From the NCBI RefSeq assembly GCF_026341515.1, contig NZ_JAPEOK010000001.1, positions 2,976,001 to 3,040,000 on the forward strand: a stretch of DNA of 64,000 nt, read 5' to 3'. This DNA comes from Streptomyces sp. NBC_00878 (GTDB taxonomy: Bacteria; Actinomycetota; Actinomycetes; Streptomycetales; Streptomycetaceae). The notes below the pieces were generated by a model. The model saw nothing but the letters and a program-made list of their open reading frames with translations. It searched no databases and was not told where the DNA came from. Of the stretch, positions 1 through 8,523 are shown piece after piece; position 1 is the stretch's first letter; each line of letters starts with the position of its first letter. The position numbers and the translations under genes were made by a program.

Positions 1-302
1 CGCAGGCAGAGCGACAGCGCGTGGCCATCGCCCGCGCCCTGGTCCCCGCGCCGACCGTGCTCTTCGCCGACGAGCCCACCGCCCCGCTGCACCGCGCCGA
101 CCGGACGCAGGTGCTGCGTACGCTCACGACGGCGGCCCGTTCGCACGGGATCACCGTCGTCCTGGCCACGCACGACGCCGACACCGCGGCGCTCGCCGAC
201 CGCACGGTGTCACTGCTCGACGGACGGCGCGTGAACACCGTCCATCTGCCGCCGGTGGCCGACAGCACGGAAGGCCGGACCGCGTGCTCGCTCTCCGTCT
301 AG
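1..302 (+). CDS. ABC transporter ATP-binding protein, C-terminal part (5' end outside window)
   Basis: C-terminal half of an ABC ATPase that would energise the FtsX-type permease encoded next to it. The reading frame enters the window open at base 3. Visible motifs are the end of the ABC signature (QAERQRVAIARAL), Walker B (TVLFADEPTA) and the H-loop (VLATHDADTA). Residues after Walker B read APLHRAD instead of the usual D-loop SALD, a mild oddity. The stop overlaps the permease start by 19 bases, so the two are probably translationally coupled. The pairing suggests a MacB/LolD-like exporter, but the substrate cannot be told. The Walker A half is not visible. Confidence 0.9.
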   Translation, partial: QAERQRVAIARALVPAPTVLFADEPTAPLHRADRTQVLRTLTTAARSHGITVVLATHDADTAALADRTVSLLDGRRVNTVHLPPVADSTEGRTACSLSV

Positions 303-2143
303 CGCGCGGGGCCCGTCCCGCCGTCCAGCTCCGCAGGCTCCTGGTCGCGGCCGCGTCGGCGGGTACCGGCTTCCTTCTCCTGTGCACCCTGGGGTACGCG
401 ATGGGGCACCCGGACGCGTCCGGCGCGGCCCTGCTGCGGCTCGCCTGGTGCGTCGCGCCGCTCGCCGCGACCGTGCAGTTCGCGGTGGCGGTCGCCCGGA
501 CCGATCCGGCCACCCGTCCCCGGCAGGGGCTGTCGGCGATCGGCCTCGGTCCCGCCCGTCTGACGGTCCTGGCGGCGGTCTCCACCGCCGTGTCCTGCAC
601 GCTCGGTTCGCTGGTCGCCCTGCTCCTCTTCCTCCACCTGCGCGGCGACCTGACCGGCCTCCCCTTCGACGGCGACGCCAGCGGCCTCCTCGCCGCGGAC
701 GAGCCACTGCCCCTCCCGGCCGCGCTCACCCTGCTGACCCTCGTACCGATCTTCGCCTCGGCGGCCAGCGCGGCGGTGCTCCGGCCGCGGGGCCCGAGGC
801 CGAGCGGCTTCATGGCGGGCGGGCGCCCGGGGCGCCCGGGGCGCCTGAGCGGCTTCGGCGGCTACGGACGCTCCGCCGAGCGCGTCGGCTTCGGCGCGTA
901 CGGTCGCTTCGGGGCGCGCGCTGGTACGAGAGAGGGCGCGGGGGCGGGCGCCCGCCCTGAGGGTCAGGACGGCCCCGGGGGTCAGGACGCCGCTGATGGT
1001 CGGGGCGGTGCCGCGGACCGAGACGGCGCCGAGGGCCGGGACGGTCACGGCCTCCGCCCCGGCGGCCCCGGGCAGGACACGCCCCGCCGCTCCGGACGGA
1101 ACGGTGCTTCCGGCGCGAAAGGCTCGCGCGGCAGGGCTCGCGACGATCACGCCGACAACGCCACACAGACGGGACAGGCGGCACAGGCGGCACAGGCCGA
1201 GAACGCCGGGCAAGGCAGCCCGGGGGCGCCCCTCATCATCGCGGCGCTCGACGTGCCTCGCCGCTCCGGCGCGCGTGCCCGCGCCCGGGTCGACAACCGC
1301 TCCCACGGCACGGACCCCTCCGGCACCCGAGCCGCCACCGACTCACCCGCGCACGACGACCGTGATGGCCACAAGGGCCACGCCAGCCACAACGCACCCG
1401 GCCACCCCGCCACCCCGCATCATCCCGACAGCCCCGGTAACCCCGGCAGCCCCGGCAGCCCCGGGCTCGGCCAACCTGACCACCCCGGCCACCCCGGCCA
1501 CCTGCTGGACCCCCAACACCCTCCCGCCCCCCTCCCCACCCCCGGCGGCCTCCCCTGGGGTGCCGCCGTCCTCGCGGCCGGGCTCGCCGTGGAGACGTAC
1601 GCCGGTCGTGCCGCCTCCTCCCTCGCAGGGCCCGCGCTGCCCGGCGGGTTCACGGGCGGGCCCATCGGTGTGCTCGTCGGCTGGGCGCTCACCGCGTTCG
1701 GTCTCGCGCTGGCCGGGCCCGCGATCACGCACCTCTGCGGCAGGCTGCTCCAGGCCGTGCGGCCGGGCGCCCTGCGGCTGCTCGCCGGACGCGTGCTGAT
1801 GGAGGAGGCGGCCCGCATCGGGCAACCGCTCGGTGTGCTGTGTGCGGTGGCGTCGGGGGTGTACGCCATGGCCGTGCTCTACGGCAGCGCGCGCCCCGAT
1901 GTCGGGCCGCTCACCACGCTGGGCGCGCTGCTCGTCGCGGGGTGCGCCGTCGCGACGCTCCTGACCGCCGCGGTGGAGGCGAGGCACGCGCGCGCCGACA
2001 CCGCTGCCGCCCTGCTGCGGCTCGGGGCGCCCGCCACCACGCTGCGTGTCGTCGCCGCCCTCCGCGCCGGCGCCCTGCTCGCCGTCTTCGGGCCGCTGAC
2101 CTGGGCGGTCGCGGAGCTGGCCGCGGCTCCACTGACCCGCTGA
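284..2143 (+). CDS. FtsX-like ABC transporter permease with long low-complexity linker
   Basis: Membrane subunit of the exporter whose ATPase lies just upstream; GTG start inside the ATPase gene. Of 619 residues, about four hydrophobic segments lie in residues 20-165 and about five in residues 425-610. Between them is a linker of roughly 255 residues that is first Gly/Arg/Ala-rich and then His/Pro/Gly-rich, including collagen-like GNPGSPGSPG and HPGHPGH runs. FtsX-family permeases normally carry a folded extracytoplasmic domain or a short loop here, so a disordered linker is unusual. The family call rests on membrane layout and operon context more than on a strong motif. A hairpin directly follows the stop. 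Confidence 0.8.
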   Translation: MLALRLARGARPAVQLRRLLVAAASAGTGFLLLCTLGYAMGHPDASGAALLRLAWCVAPLAATVQFAVAVARTDPATRPRQGLSAIGLGPARLTVLAAVSTAVSCTLGSLVALLLFLHLRGDLTGLPFDGDASGLLAADEPLPLPAALTLLTLVPIFASAASAAVLRPRGPRPSGFMAGGRPGRPGRLSGFGGYGRSAERVGFGAYGRFGARAGTREGAGAGARPEGQDGPGGQDAADGRGGAADRDGAEGRDGHGLRPGGPGQDTPRRSGRNGASGAKGSRGRARDDHADNATQTGQAAQAAQAENAGQGSPGAPLIIAALDVPRRSGARARARVDNRSHGTDPSGTRAATDSPAHDDRDGHKGHASHNAPGHPATPHHPDSPGNPGSPGSPGLGQPDHPGHPGHLLDPQHPPAPLPTPGGLPWGAAVLAAGLAVETYAGRAASSLAGPALPGGFTGGPIGVLVGWALTAFGLALAGPAITHLCGRLLQAVRPGALRLLAGRVLMEEAARIGQPLGVLCAVASGVYAMAVLYGSARPDVGPLTTLGALLVAGCAVATLLTAAVEARHARADTAAALLRLGAPATTLRVVAALRAGALLAVFGPLTWAVAELAAAPLTR

Positions 2144-2148
2144 CGGCT

Positions 2149-2176
2149 CGTACGGGAATCCCTTGATTCCCGTACG
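2149..2176 (+). terminator. Hairpin terminator after the FtsX-like permease
   Basis: Perfect 10-bp inverted repeat (CGTACGGGAA / TTCCCGTACG) with an 8-base loop, six bases after the permease stop. There is no clear T-tract, as is common in Streptomyces terminators. Confidence 0.6.
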
Positions 2177-2298
2177 GGATCGGAATCGGGGTCGGGACCG
2201 GCTCGGTGTTCGAAAAAGTTCGCGGGCGCCGATGATTTTCCGGCGGCCCGCCGGTCTACCCCTGCGAACAGCACATCACCGACGGGAGAGACCTCACC

Positions 2299-2706
2299 AT
2301 GTACCAGCAGATGATCTTCGTGAACCTGGCCGTGAACGACCTCGACGCCTCGAAGAAGTTCTTCACGGAGCTCGGCTACCCGCTGAACGCGCAGTTCTCG
2401 GACGAGAACTGCGCGTCCGTCGTGATCAGCGACACGATCGTCGTGATGCTGCTGAGCAAGCAGCGCTACGCGGACTTCACGAAGAAGGAGATCGCGGACT
2501 CGACGAAGACCAGCGAGGTGCTGCTGTGTCTGAGCGCCGAGAGCCGCGCGAAGGTGGACGAGCTGGTCGACAAGGCGATCGCGGCGGGCGGTTCGGCTAG
2601 CGGCGAGACCCAGGACTACGGCCAGATGTACGGCCGCGCCTTCGACGACCCGGACGGCCACACCTTCGAGGTCATGTGGATGGACCCGGCGGCCGTCCAG
2701 GGCTGA
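2299..2706 (+). CDS. VOC family protein (glyoxalase/bleomycin-resistance-like)
   Basis: 135-residue protein of the vicinal oxygen chelate fold. It shows the N-terminal pattern MIFVNLAVNDLDASKKFF, the central strand region, and a C-terminal DPDGHTFEVMWM strand carrying the His and Glu often used to bind metal. Members include glyoxalases, dioxygenases and antibiotic-binding proteins; the substrate here cannot be inferred. It is likely cytoplasmic. The ATG is preceded by GGGAGAG at suitable spacing. The gene stands alone after a hairpin and is followed 23 bases later by the LOG-like gene, so the two may be co-transcribed. Confidence 0.85.
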   Translation: MYQQMIFVNLAVNDLDASKKFFTELGYPLNAQFSDENCASVVISDTIVVMLLSKQRYADFTKKEIADSTKTSEVLLCLSAESRAKVDELVDKAIAAGGSASGETQDYGQMYGRAFDDPDGHTFEVMWMDPAAVQG

Positions 2707-2729
2707 ACCGCCGCGCTTAGCATGGGCGG

Positions 2730-3863
2730 GTGCAGACGAGCCCCGCCCATGTGGCCCACCACAACGACCGTGAGATCGAGACGCTGGAGGAGTTCGACGC
2801 CGTCGTCTCGGCCCGCGGCACCCTCACCGGCTTTCGCGTTCAGGCCGTCGATCTGACGGACCGTACAAGGGAGTTGCTGGCCAGCAGCGCCACCGACGCC
2901 GTCTTCCTCGGCTGCCCGATGCGGGAGAACGCCGCGGCGAAGGTGCGTGCCGACGGCGCCCTCGTCTTCCCGCCCCTCCCCGGCCTGCCCTTCGACCCGT
3001 ACCGCGGTCATCTCTACCGCCCCGACGAGCTGTTCGCCTCGCTCGACAAGGGGTACGAGGAGACACCGGACGCCCTCGCGTACACCTGGTTCCAGCGGAC
3101 CAAGGCCGACGGCGACATCTACGCGTCGATGCTGCGCTCGGTCCACGACGACGCCGTCTCCGACGCTCTCGACGAACTCCTGCGCGGCACACGGGTGGTG
3201 GGCGTGATGGGCGGCCACGCGATCGCACGCGGCACGGAGGCATACGGCGGCGCGGCCCGGCTCGGCCGCGCGCTCGCGCGCGCCGGGTTCACGGTGGCGA
3301 CGGGCGGCGGCCCCGGCGCGATGGAGGCGGCGAACCTCGGCGCGTACGCGGCCCCGTACGACGACACCATGCTGGACGAGGCGTGCGAACTCCTCGCGGA
3401 GGCACCGTCGTTCGTCCCGTCGGTGACCGACTGGGCGCGCGCCGCCTTCGAGGTACGCACGCGCTGGCCGAAAGGCAACACCTCCGTCGGCATCCCCACC
3501 TGGTTCTACGGGCACGAGCCGCCGAACGCCTTCGCCTCCCACATCGCCAAGTACTTCGCCAACGCCACCCGCGAGGACGGCCTGCTGGCGCGCTCGAACG
3601 CGGGCGTCGTGTTCCTGCCCGGCGCCGCCGGCACGGTCCAGGAGATCTTCGACAACACGACCCCCAACTACTACGAGTCCCGCGGCGAACCGACCCCGAT
3701 GGTGCTGGTGAACCGCGCCCACTGGACAGAGCGCCTGCCCGCCTGGCCTCTGCTCCAGGCGCTCGCCCGCGACCGCTCGATGGAGTCCCGGATCGCCCTC
3801 GTCGACCGGTTCGAGGAGGCACCGGAGGCGCTCATACGGTTGGCCGATGTAAGTGAAAGTTAA
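2730..3863 (+). CDS. LOG family / Rossmann-fold nucleotide-binding protein
   Basis: 377 residues, GTG start. The central Rossmann-type region has GVMGGHAIARG and GGGPGAMEAANLGA. A later LPGAAGTVQEIFD corresponds to the PGGxGTxxE motif of the LOG (lonely guy) family, with Ala in place of the second Gly. LOG enzymes are nucleoside 5'-monophosphate phosphoribohydrolases that release cytokinin-type bases, but longer bacterial relatives like this have no settled substrate. The N-terminal 130 residues look like an extra domain. The end of the gene overlaps the first of two AT-rich direct repeats (3849-3890). Confidence 0.8.
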   Translation: MQTSPAHVAHHNDREIETLEEFDAVVSARGTLTGFRVQAVDLTDRTRELLASSATDAVFLGCPMRENAAAKVRADGALVFPPLPGLPFDPYRGHLYRPDELFASLDKGYEETPDALAYTWFQRTKADGDIYASMLRSVHDDAVSDALDELLRGTRVVGVMGGHAIARGTEAYGGAARLGRALARAGFTVATGGGPGAMEAANLGAYAAPYDDTMLDEACELLAEAPSFVPSVTDWARAAFEVRTRWPKGNTSVGIPTWFYGHEPPNAFASHIAKYFANATREDGLLARSNAGVVFLPGAAGTVQEIFDNTTPNYYESRGEPTPMVLVNRAHWTERLPAWPLLQALARDRSMESRIALVDRFEEAPEALIRLADVSES

Positions 3864-3890
3864 GCCCTCATGTAAATGAAAGCTAAAGCC
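3849..3890 (+). repeat. Two imperfect AT-rich direct repeats upstream of the LAXTG gene
   Basis: GTAAGTGAAAGTTAAGCC at 3849-3866 and GTAAATGAAAGCTAAAGCC at 3872-3890, one start every 23 bases, roughly two helical turns. They straddle the stop of the upstream gene and lie just above a good promoter. The layout suggests a regulator binding site, which is inferred only. Confidence 0.5.
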
Positions 3891-3913
3891 AAGGGTCAAG
3901 ACGGACACACAGA

Positions 3914-3943
3914 TTGACAACCCGAGAGGCGGCCCAATAAACC
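3914..3943 (+). promoter_or_regulatory. Candidate vegetative promoter for the LAXTG surface protein gene
   Basis: TTGACA at 3914-3919, an 18-base spacer, then TAAACC at 3938-3943. The -35 is a perfect match and the -10 is partial. It would give a leader of about 75 bases before the GTG at 4022. Confidence 0.55.
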
Positions 3944-4021
3944 TGTGTGGCGTCTGGGATTGCTGTTTCTTCACAGCCGCTCCCACCACCCCCCTCGTTG
4001 TGCATCCCGTGAAGGGCAATC

Positions 4022-4702
4022 GTGTCCATATCTCGCCGTACCGCACGTTCTGTGCGCATTCTCGGAGTTGCCTCCGGTTCGGTCGCGCTCACGCTCGGCC
4101 TGGCCGGCAACGCGCTCGCCTGCAACATCAGTGAGTTCTCGGCCGTCGCCAAGTGCGACGGCGCCAAGGGCGTCATCAGCGTCACCGACAAGGACCCCAC
4201 CGGCGTCCCGGCCACGGTGACGGTCTACCTGGAGAACAAGGGTGCCGACGAGAAGCTCGTCGACACCCAGGAGGTCAAGGGCTCCCGCGAGGGCGTGACC
4301 ATCGACTTCTCGGAGGACTGGAAGCCGAACGCGGAGTACCGGATCCACGTCAAGGCCGGCAACCAGGTCGACGAGGACATCAAGCCGAACCTCGTCACCC
4401 CGTCCGAGGCCTGCAAGTCCTCGGAGCCGTCGACGCCTCCGGCCACCCCGTCCCCGTCCGAGGAGCCCTCCTCGCCGGTGACCCCGAAGCCGGAATCCCC
4501 GGAGCCCTCGGAGTCGGACAGCACCCCGCCCGCGTCGGGCGGCGGCAGCACGCCGTCTCCCGCGGGCGGCGACTCGAACCTCGCCGAGACCGGCTCCAGC
4601 TCCAACACCGGTGCGATCGCCGGGATAGCGGCCGCGCTCGTGGCCGCCGGCGCCGGCGTGATGTTCGCCCTGCGCCGCCGCGGCGCGACGAACGGCCGCT
4701 GA
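4022..4702 (+). CDS. LAXTG-anchored surface protein (sortase substrate)
   Basis: 226-residue secreted protein predicted to be attached to peptidoglycan by a class E sortase. It has a basic N-terminus and hydrophobic signal peptide ending near ALAC, then a folded region of about 100 residues with two Cys. A Ser/Pro/Glu-rich wall-spanning stretch follows (about 138-185), then LAETG near residue 187, a hydrophobic segment and an RRR tail. LAXTG is the sorting motif used by Streptomyces sortases (established for chaplins). The GTG start has GAAGGG upstream. Function of the outer domain is unknown. It stands alone with its own promoter and terminator. Confidence 0.88.
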   Translation: MSISRRTARSVRILGVASGSVALTLGLAGNALACNISEFSAVAKCDGAKGVISVTDKDPTGVPATVTVYLENKGADEKLVDTQEVKGSREGVTIDFSEDWKPNAEYRIHVKAGNQVDEDIKPNLVTPSEACKSSEPSTPPATPSPSEEPSSPVTPKPESPEPSESDSTPPASGGGSTPSPAGGDSNLAETGSSSNTGAIAGIAAALVAAGAGVMFALRRRGATNGR

Positions 4703-4733
4703 GTACGACCTGGTTCACCCGGTTCCACCAGGC

Positions 4734-4765
4734 GTGGCCCGCCCCTCGTGAGGGGGGCGGGCCAC
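4734..4765 (+). terminator. Strong GC hairpin after the LAXTG gene
   Basis: GTGGCCCGCCCCT / AGGGGGGCGGGCCAC with a 4-base loop, about 30 bases after the stop. It sits between convergent genes and could serve both. Confidence 0.7.
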
Positions 4766-4776
4766 CGCCGCGTTTC

Positions 4777-4819
4777 GCGCCCCTGAAAGCGAGGGCGCAG
4801 CCCCGCTTTTCAGGGGCGC
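4777..4819. terminator. Second hairpin between convergent genes, entering dispersed repeat copy A
   Basis: GCGCCCCTGAAAGCG (4777-4791) pairs with CGCTTTTCAGGGGCGC (4804-4819), almost perfectly. Its right arm forms the start of the dispersed element described next. Confidence 0.5.
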
Positions 4820-4883
4820 GGGGCTGTATCGATATGCGGCTCCGCCGCGCGGGCGCGACCAGCCCCCACCGAACCCGCAGACG
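4813..4883 (+). repeat. Dispersed intergenic element, copy A
   Basis: About 70 bases running from GGGGCGCGGGGCTG through the palindrome GCGGCTCCGCCGC to CCCGCAGACG. Closely similar copies lie at 35413-35482 (same orientation) and 58822-58888 (reverse). All three are intergenic and abut a GGGGCG hairpin. Confidence 0.75.
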
Positions 4884-4911
4884 AACCCCGCGGCAAGCGC
4901 AACGCACTCAC

Positions 4912-5703
4912 TCAGCCGAACGTGGCCCGCTCCAGCCAGAAGTCCAACAACTCCCGCTCCCCCAGCACCTCCAACCGCCCACCGTCCGGCGCCATTCGGC
5001 GATAGAAGGCGAGCATCACCTCGGTGAGCGGCCCCCGCAGCGCGACGGTCGCCTTCTCGTGACCACGCCGCCAGTCGATGCCCTCGTCCTCGAACTCGAT
5101 GAGCCACTCGGCGTCCAGGCCGGGCTCGGTGTCGGTGGCGTGGAGGTGGATACTGCGGCCCGCGCCGCGCAGTTCCGTCGCGGCATCGCTCGGATACTTC
5201 TCCTGCGCGAACCGCACGATCTGCAGCCACTCGTCGATCGCGTCGGCGGCGACCTCCGGCGCCACCTGGTACGTCACGCCCGCGGCGATCGCCGCGTCGG
5301 CCCGGTGGATCACCGTCTCGTGGGTCATGCGCCGCGCCCAGAACCCGGCCGTGTGCTCCCAGGCCCAGGACCAGGCGGCGGTGTCGGCCCCGGCGGAGCG
5401 AAAGGTCTCCGCGGCCTTCTCGGCGCCCTCCGCGAGCCAGGCGTCAAGGGCGGCGGGGCCGTCGTCCTCCGGTCCCCCGACGGCGGCCACGTGCTCGGCC
5501 GACACGTCCTTCGTCACCCTCGTCCGCACGATGTACTCGGTCCCGCGGTGCGCCTCGCCCACATGCACGGCGAGCTGCCGCAGCGTCCAGTCGGGACAGG
5601 TCGGTACGGTCGCACCGAGATCGACTCCGGCGAGGTGCGACCTCAACAGCGCGGTCTGCCCGACGATTTCGCCGCAGTAGCGGTCGTGCCCAAGTAGCGT
5701 CAT
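4912..5703 (-). CDS. Maleylpyruvate isomerase family, mycothiol-dependent (DinB-like) enzyme
   Basis: 263-residue protein of the DinB-like mycothiol-dependent maleylpyruvate isomerase group, which in actinobacteria uses mycothiol for isomerisation or conjugation. It has an N-terminal four-helix bundle (DRYCGEIVGQTALLRSHLAG), the PDWTLRQLAVHVGEAHR segment with the typical metal-binding His, and WARRMTHETVIHRADA with a further His. The C-terminal part resembles the usual sterol-carrier-like domain. The ATG at 5703 is chosen because it starts the homologous region. The frame extends upstream into the transporter gene, and a GTG at 5712 is possible. The true substrate is unknown. Confidence 0.8.
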   Translation of the reverse strand: MTLLGHDRYCGEIVGQTALLRSHLAGVDLGATVPTCPDWTLRQLAVHVGEAHRGTEYIVRTRVTKDVSAEHVAAVGGPEDDGPAALDAWLAEGAEKAAETFRSAGADTAAWSWAWEHTAGFWARRMTHETVIHRADAAIAAGVTYQVAPEVAADAIDEWLQIVRFAQEKYPSDAATELRGAGRSIHLHATDTEPGLDAEWLIEFEDEGIDWRRGHEKATVALRGPLTEVMLAFYRRMAPDGGRLEVLGERELLDFWLERATFG

Positions 5704-5713
5704 GAGCCGCACC

Positions 5714-6793
5714 CTAGGCTCCGCGGGCACCCCCGAGTACGACAATTTCCGCCGCGTCGAACGCCACCCCGACCTCTTCCCCCGGCTCCGGCGCATCCCG
5801 CAGCGCACACGCCGCCTCCAGCCGCGGCGCGTCCTCGGGCTGCAGGCGTACGGCCACATGCGTGCCCCGGAACGTCCGCGCGGCCACCGTGCAGCGCAGC
5901 CCGTCGGCCGCCGGTACGAGCCGGACGCCCGCGGGCCTGACGAGCAGAGTGACGTCGCCCTGCGGGGCGTCCGGGGGCACCGGCAGCTTGCCCCACGGCG
6001 TGTCCGCGGCTTCCCCGGCGACGGTCGCCCCGGTCACGTTCTCGAATCCGAGGAAGCGGGCCACGAAGGCGTCGGCCGGGCGCTGCCAGACCTCAAGTGG
6101 CGTACCGGACTGGGCGATCCGGCCGTCCCGCATGACGACGACCCGGTCGGCGAGCGCGAACGCCTCGCCCTGGTCGTGGGTGACCGCGAGCACGGTGGTC
6201 CCCAACTCGCCGAAGAGTTCGCGGAGTTCGACCACCAGCCGCTCCCGCAGCGAGCGGTCCAGCTGGCCGAGGGGTTCGTCGAGCATGAGCAGCCGGGGGC
6301 GGGGCGCGAGGGCCCGGGCGAGCGCGACGCGCTGCTGTTCCCCACCGGAGAGGGAGGCGACGGCCCGCTCATGGGCGCCGGGCAACCCCACGAGATCCAG
6401 CAACTCACCCACACGTACCGCCTGTTGGTCCCTCGACTCGCCGTGCATCCGCAGCCCGAAGGCCACGTTGCCGCCGACGTCGCGCTGCGGGAACAGCTGG
6501 TGGTCCTGGAACATCAGGCCCACACCACGCTTGTGCGCGGGCACGCCGTGGAGGTCGCGGCCGTCCAGGAACACCCGTCCTTCGTCCAGGAGTTGGAGCC
6601 CGGCGACCGCCCGCAGCAGGGTCGACTTGCCGCTGCCGCTGGGCCCGAGCACGCACACGATCTCGTGCTCGGCGACATCGAGTCCGACGGAGTCGAGCAC
6701 GGCCCGCCCGCCGAACCGTACGGTCGCCCCGTCGAGCTTCAGCATGGGCCCCGGCGCCGGCCCGGTCATGGCATCGCTCATGGCATCGCGCAT
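5714..6793 (-). CDS. Thiamine ABC transporter ATP-binding protein
   Basis: 359-residue ATPase that powers uptake through the permease encoded two bases upstream. Motifs: Walker A GPSGSGKST, Q-loop FQDHQLFP, signature LSGGEQQRVALARAL, Walker B LLMLDEPLGQLD, H-loop VTHDQ, then a C-terminal TOBE-like regulatory domain of about 120 residues. It belongs to the FbpC/PotA/ThiQ class. Thiamine (or its phosphate) is inferred from the TPP riboswitch heading the operon. The ATG at 6793 has GGGGAG upstream inside the permease gene; two further in-frame ATGs follow closely, so the exact start is slightly uncertain. Confidence 0.85.
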   Translation of the reverse strand: MRDAMSDAMTGPAPGPMLKLDGATVRFGGRAVLDSVGLDVAEHEIVCVLGPSGSGKSTLLRAVAGLQLLDEGRVFLDGRDLHGVPAHKRGVGLMFQDHQLFPQRDVGGNVAFGLRMHGESRDQQAVRVGELLDLVGLPGAHERAVASLSGGEQQRVALARALAPRPRLLMLDEPLGQLDRSLRERLVVELRELFGELGTTVLAVTHDQGEAFALADRVVVMRDGRIAQSGTPLEVWQRPADAFVARFLGFENVTGATVAGEAADTPWGKLPVPPDAPQGDVTLLVRPAGVRLVPAADGLRCTVAARTFRGTHVAVRLQPEDAPRLEAACALRDAPEPGEEVGVAFDAAEIVVLGGARGA

Positions 6794-6795
6794 GG

Positions 6796-8523
6796 TCAGA
6801 ACTCCCCGGTCCGGTCGGTGCGAAGGCGTTCGAGAACCAGCAGCGCCACCGCGCACACCACCATCAAGATCGTCGAAAGGGCCATGGCCTGCCCGTAGTT
6901 GAGCTCCCCGGCCCGCCCGAGCAGCCGTGCCACGGCGACCGGCAGCGTCGGGTTGTCGGGCCGCGCGATGAAGACGGTCGCGCCGAACTCGCCCAGCGAC
7001 ACGGCGAAGGCGAACCCGGCCGCGATCAGCAGCGCCCGCCGCACCATCGGCAGATCGACCTCGCGCCACACCCGCCACGGCGAGGCCCCGAGCACGGCCG
7101 CCGCCTCGCGCAGCCGTCCGTCCACCGCCCGCAGCACGGGCAGCATGGTCCGTACGACGAAGGGGACGCCCACCAGCGCCTGCGCGAGCGGCACGAGGAT
7201 CCAGGTGCTCCGGAGGTCCAGCGGAGGCTCGTCGAGCGCGATGAGGAAGCCGAACCCGACCGTCACGGCGGATACGCCGAGCGGCAGCATCAGCAGGGCG
7301 TCGAAGCCCCGTACGAGACGGCCGGCGTCCCGGCGGGTGAGGGCGGCGGCCGCGAGTCCGCCGATCAGCAGGGCGATGGCGGTGGCGGCGAGGGCGTACC
7401 GCAGCGAGTTGCCGATGGCCTCGATCGGCGGCACGAGGAAGATGCCGCCTTCGTCGCTGGTCAGCGCCTTGTAGTAGCCGAATCCGGGGGCGTCGAGGGA
7501 TCGCTCGACGAGCACGGCCAGCGGCAGCACCAGCAGGACGGCGATGGTGCCGAGGACGGCGGCGAGCAGCGCCCACTGCCCGGCGCCGCGCGGCCGTCGT
7601 GCCGTCGCGGACGCGTCGACCAGGCGCAGGGCGGTCTCCCGCCGCCGTACCGTCCACGCATGGACGGCGAGGATCGCGCCGACCGCCACGAACTGGACGA
7701 GCGTCAGGACGGCGGCCGTCGAGAGGTCGAAGATCTCCGAGGTCTGCCGGTAGATCTCGACTTCGAGCGTCGAGAAGGTCGGGCCGCCGAGAATCTGCAC
7801 CACACCGAACGAGGTGAAGGTGAAGAGGAAGACCATCAGCGCGGCCGCGGCGACCGCCGGGCCGAGCGCCGGCAGCGTCACCCTGCGCCAGGCGGCGAAC
7901 CGTGAGGCGCCGAGCACCCGCGCGGCCTCCTCCTGACGCGGATCGAGCTGCGACCAGAGGCCGCCGACCGTGCGGACGACGACCGCGTAGTTGAAGAAGA
8001 CGTGCGCGAGCAGGATCGCCCACACCGTCGTGTCGAGCCGTACGCCCCACAGCTCGTCCAGGAGCCCACCACGGCCGAGCAGCGCCAGGAAGGCCGTTCC
8101 GACGACCACGGTCGGCAAGACGAACGGCACGGTCACGACGGCCCGCAGGATCTGCTTGCCCCTGAAATCGAAGCGTGCGAAGACGTACGCGCCGGGGAGC
8201 GCGATCAGCAGGGTGAGCGCGGTCGACGCGAGCGCCTGCCACGTCGTGAACCACAGCACATGCCGGATGTCCGACTGCGCGAGCACCTCCCCGATGCGCC
8301 CGAACCGCCAGACCCCGTCGACCTTGAGCCCGCGGGCCGTGATCGCCGCGACCGGGTAGGCGAAGAAGAGCCCGAAGAACGCGACGGGCACGGCCATGAG
8401 ACCGAGCCGGGCCGCGCTCCCCGTATGCGGGCGCGTGCGAGGGCGCGTACGGGGGCGTGGCCGTCGGCGCGCGGGCGGCTCCGCCTCGGCGCGACGCTCT
8501 ACTTCAGTACGAGCGAGGTCCAT
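6796..8523 (-). CDS. Thiamine ABC transporter permease, two fused permease domains
   Basis: 575-residue inner-membrane permease formed by two BPD-type domains in one chain, about 12 membrane segments, as in ThiP and FbpB. Each half has the EAA loop that docks the ATPase: EEAARVLGASRFAAWRRVTLP in the first and REAAAVLGASPWRVWREVDLP in the second. The ATG at 8523 overlaps the binding-protein gene by 25 bases; a GTG at 8535 is an alternative. Stop and downstream ATPase start are two bases apart, so translation is probably coupled. Thiamine specificity is inferred from the riboswitch. Confidence 0.87.
   Translation of the reverse strand: MDLARTEVERRAEAEPPARRRPRPRTRPRTRPHTGSAARLGLMAVPVAFFGLFFAYPVAAITARGLKVDGVWRFGRIGEVLAQSDIRHVLWFTTWQALASTALTLLIALPGAYVFARFDFRGKQILRAVVTVPFVLPTVVVGTAFLALLGRGGLLDELWGVRLDTTVWAILLAHVFFNYAVVVRTVGGLWSQLDPRQEEAARVLGASRFAAWRRVTLPALGPAVAAAALMVFLFTFTSFGVVQILGGPTFSTLEVEIYRQTSEIFDLSTAAVLTLVQFVAVGAILAVHAWTVRRRETALRLVDASATARRPRGAGQWALLAAVLGTIAVLLVLPLAVLVERSLDAPGFGYYKALTSDEGGIFLVPPIEAIGNSLRYALAATAIALLIGGLAAAALTRRDAGRLVRGFDALLMLPLGVSAVTVGFGFLIALDEPPLDLRSTWILVPLAQALVGVPFVVRTMLPVLRAVDGRLREAAAVLGASPWRVWREVDLPMVRRALLIAAGFAFAVSLGEFGATVFIARPDNPTLPVAVARLLGRAGELNYGQAMALSTILMVVCAVALLVLERLRTDRTGEF

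Noticed and set aside
284..1306. Minus-strand frames opposite the FtsX-like permease
   Set aside because: Arg/Gly/Ala-rich shadow of the low-complexity linker with no motifs.
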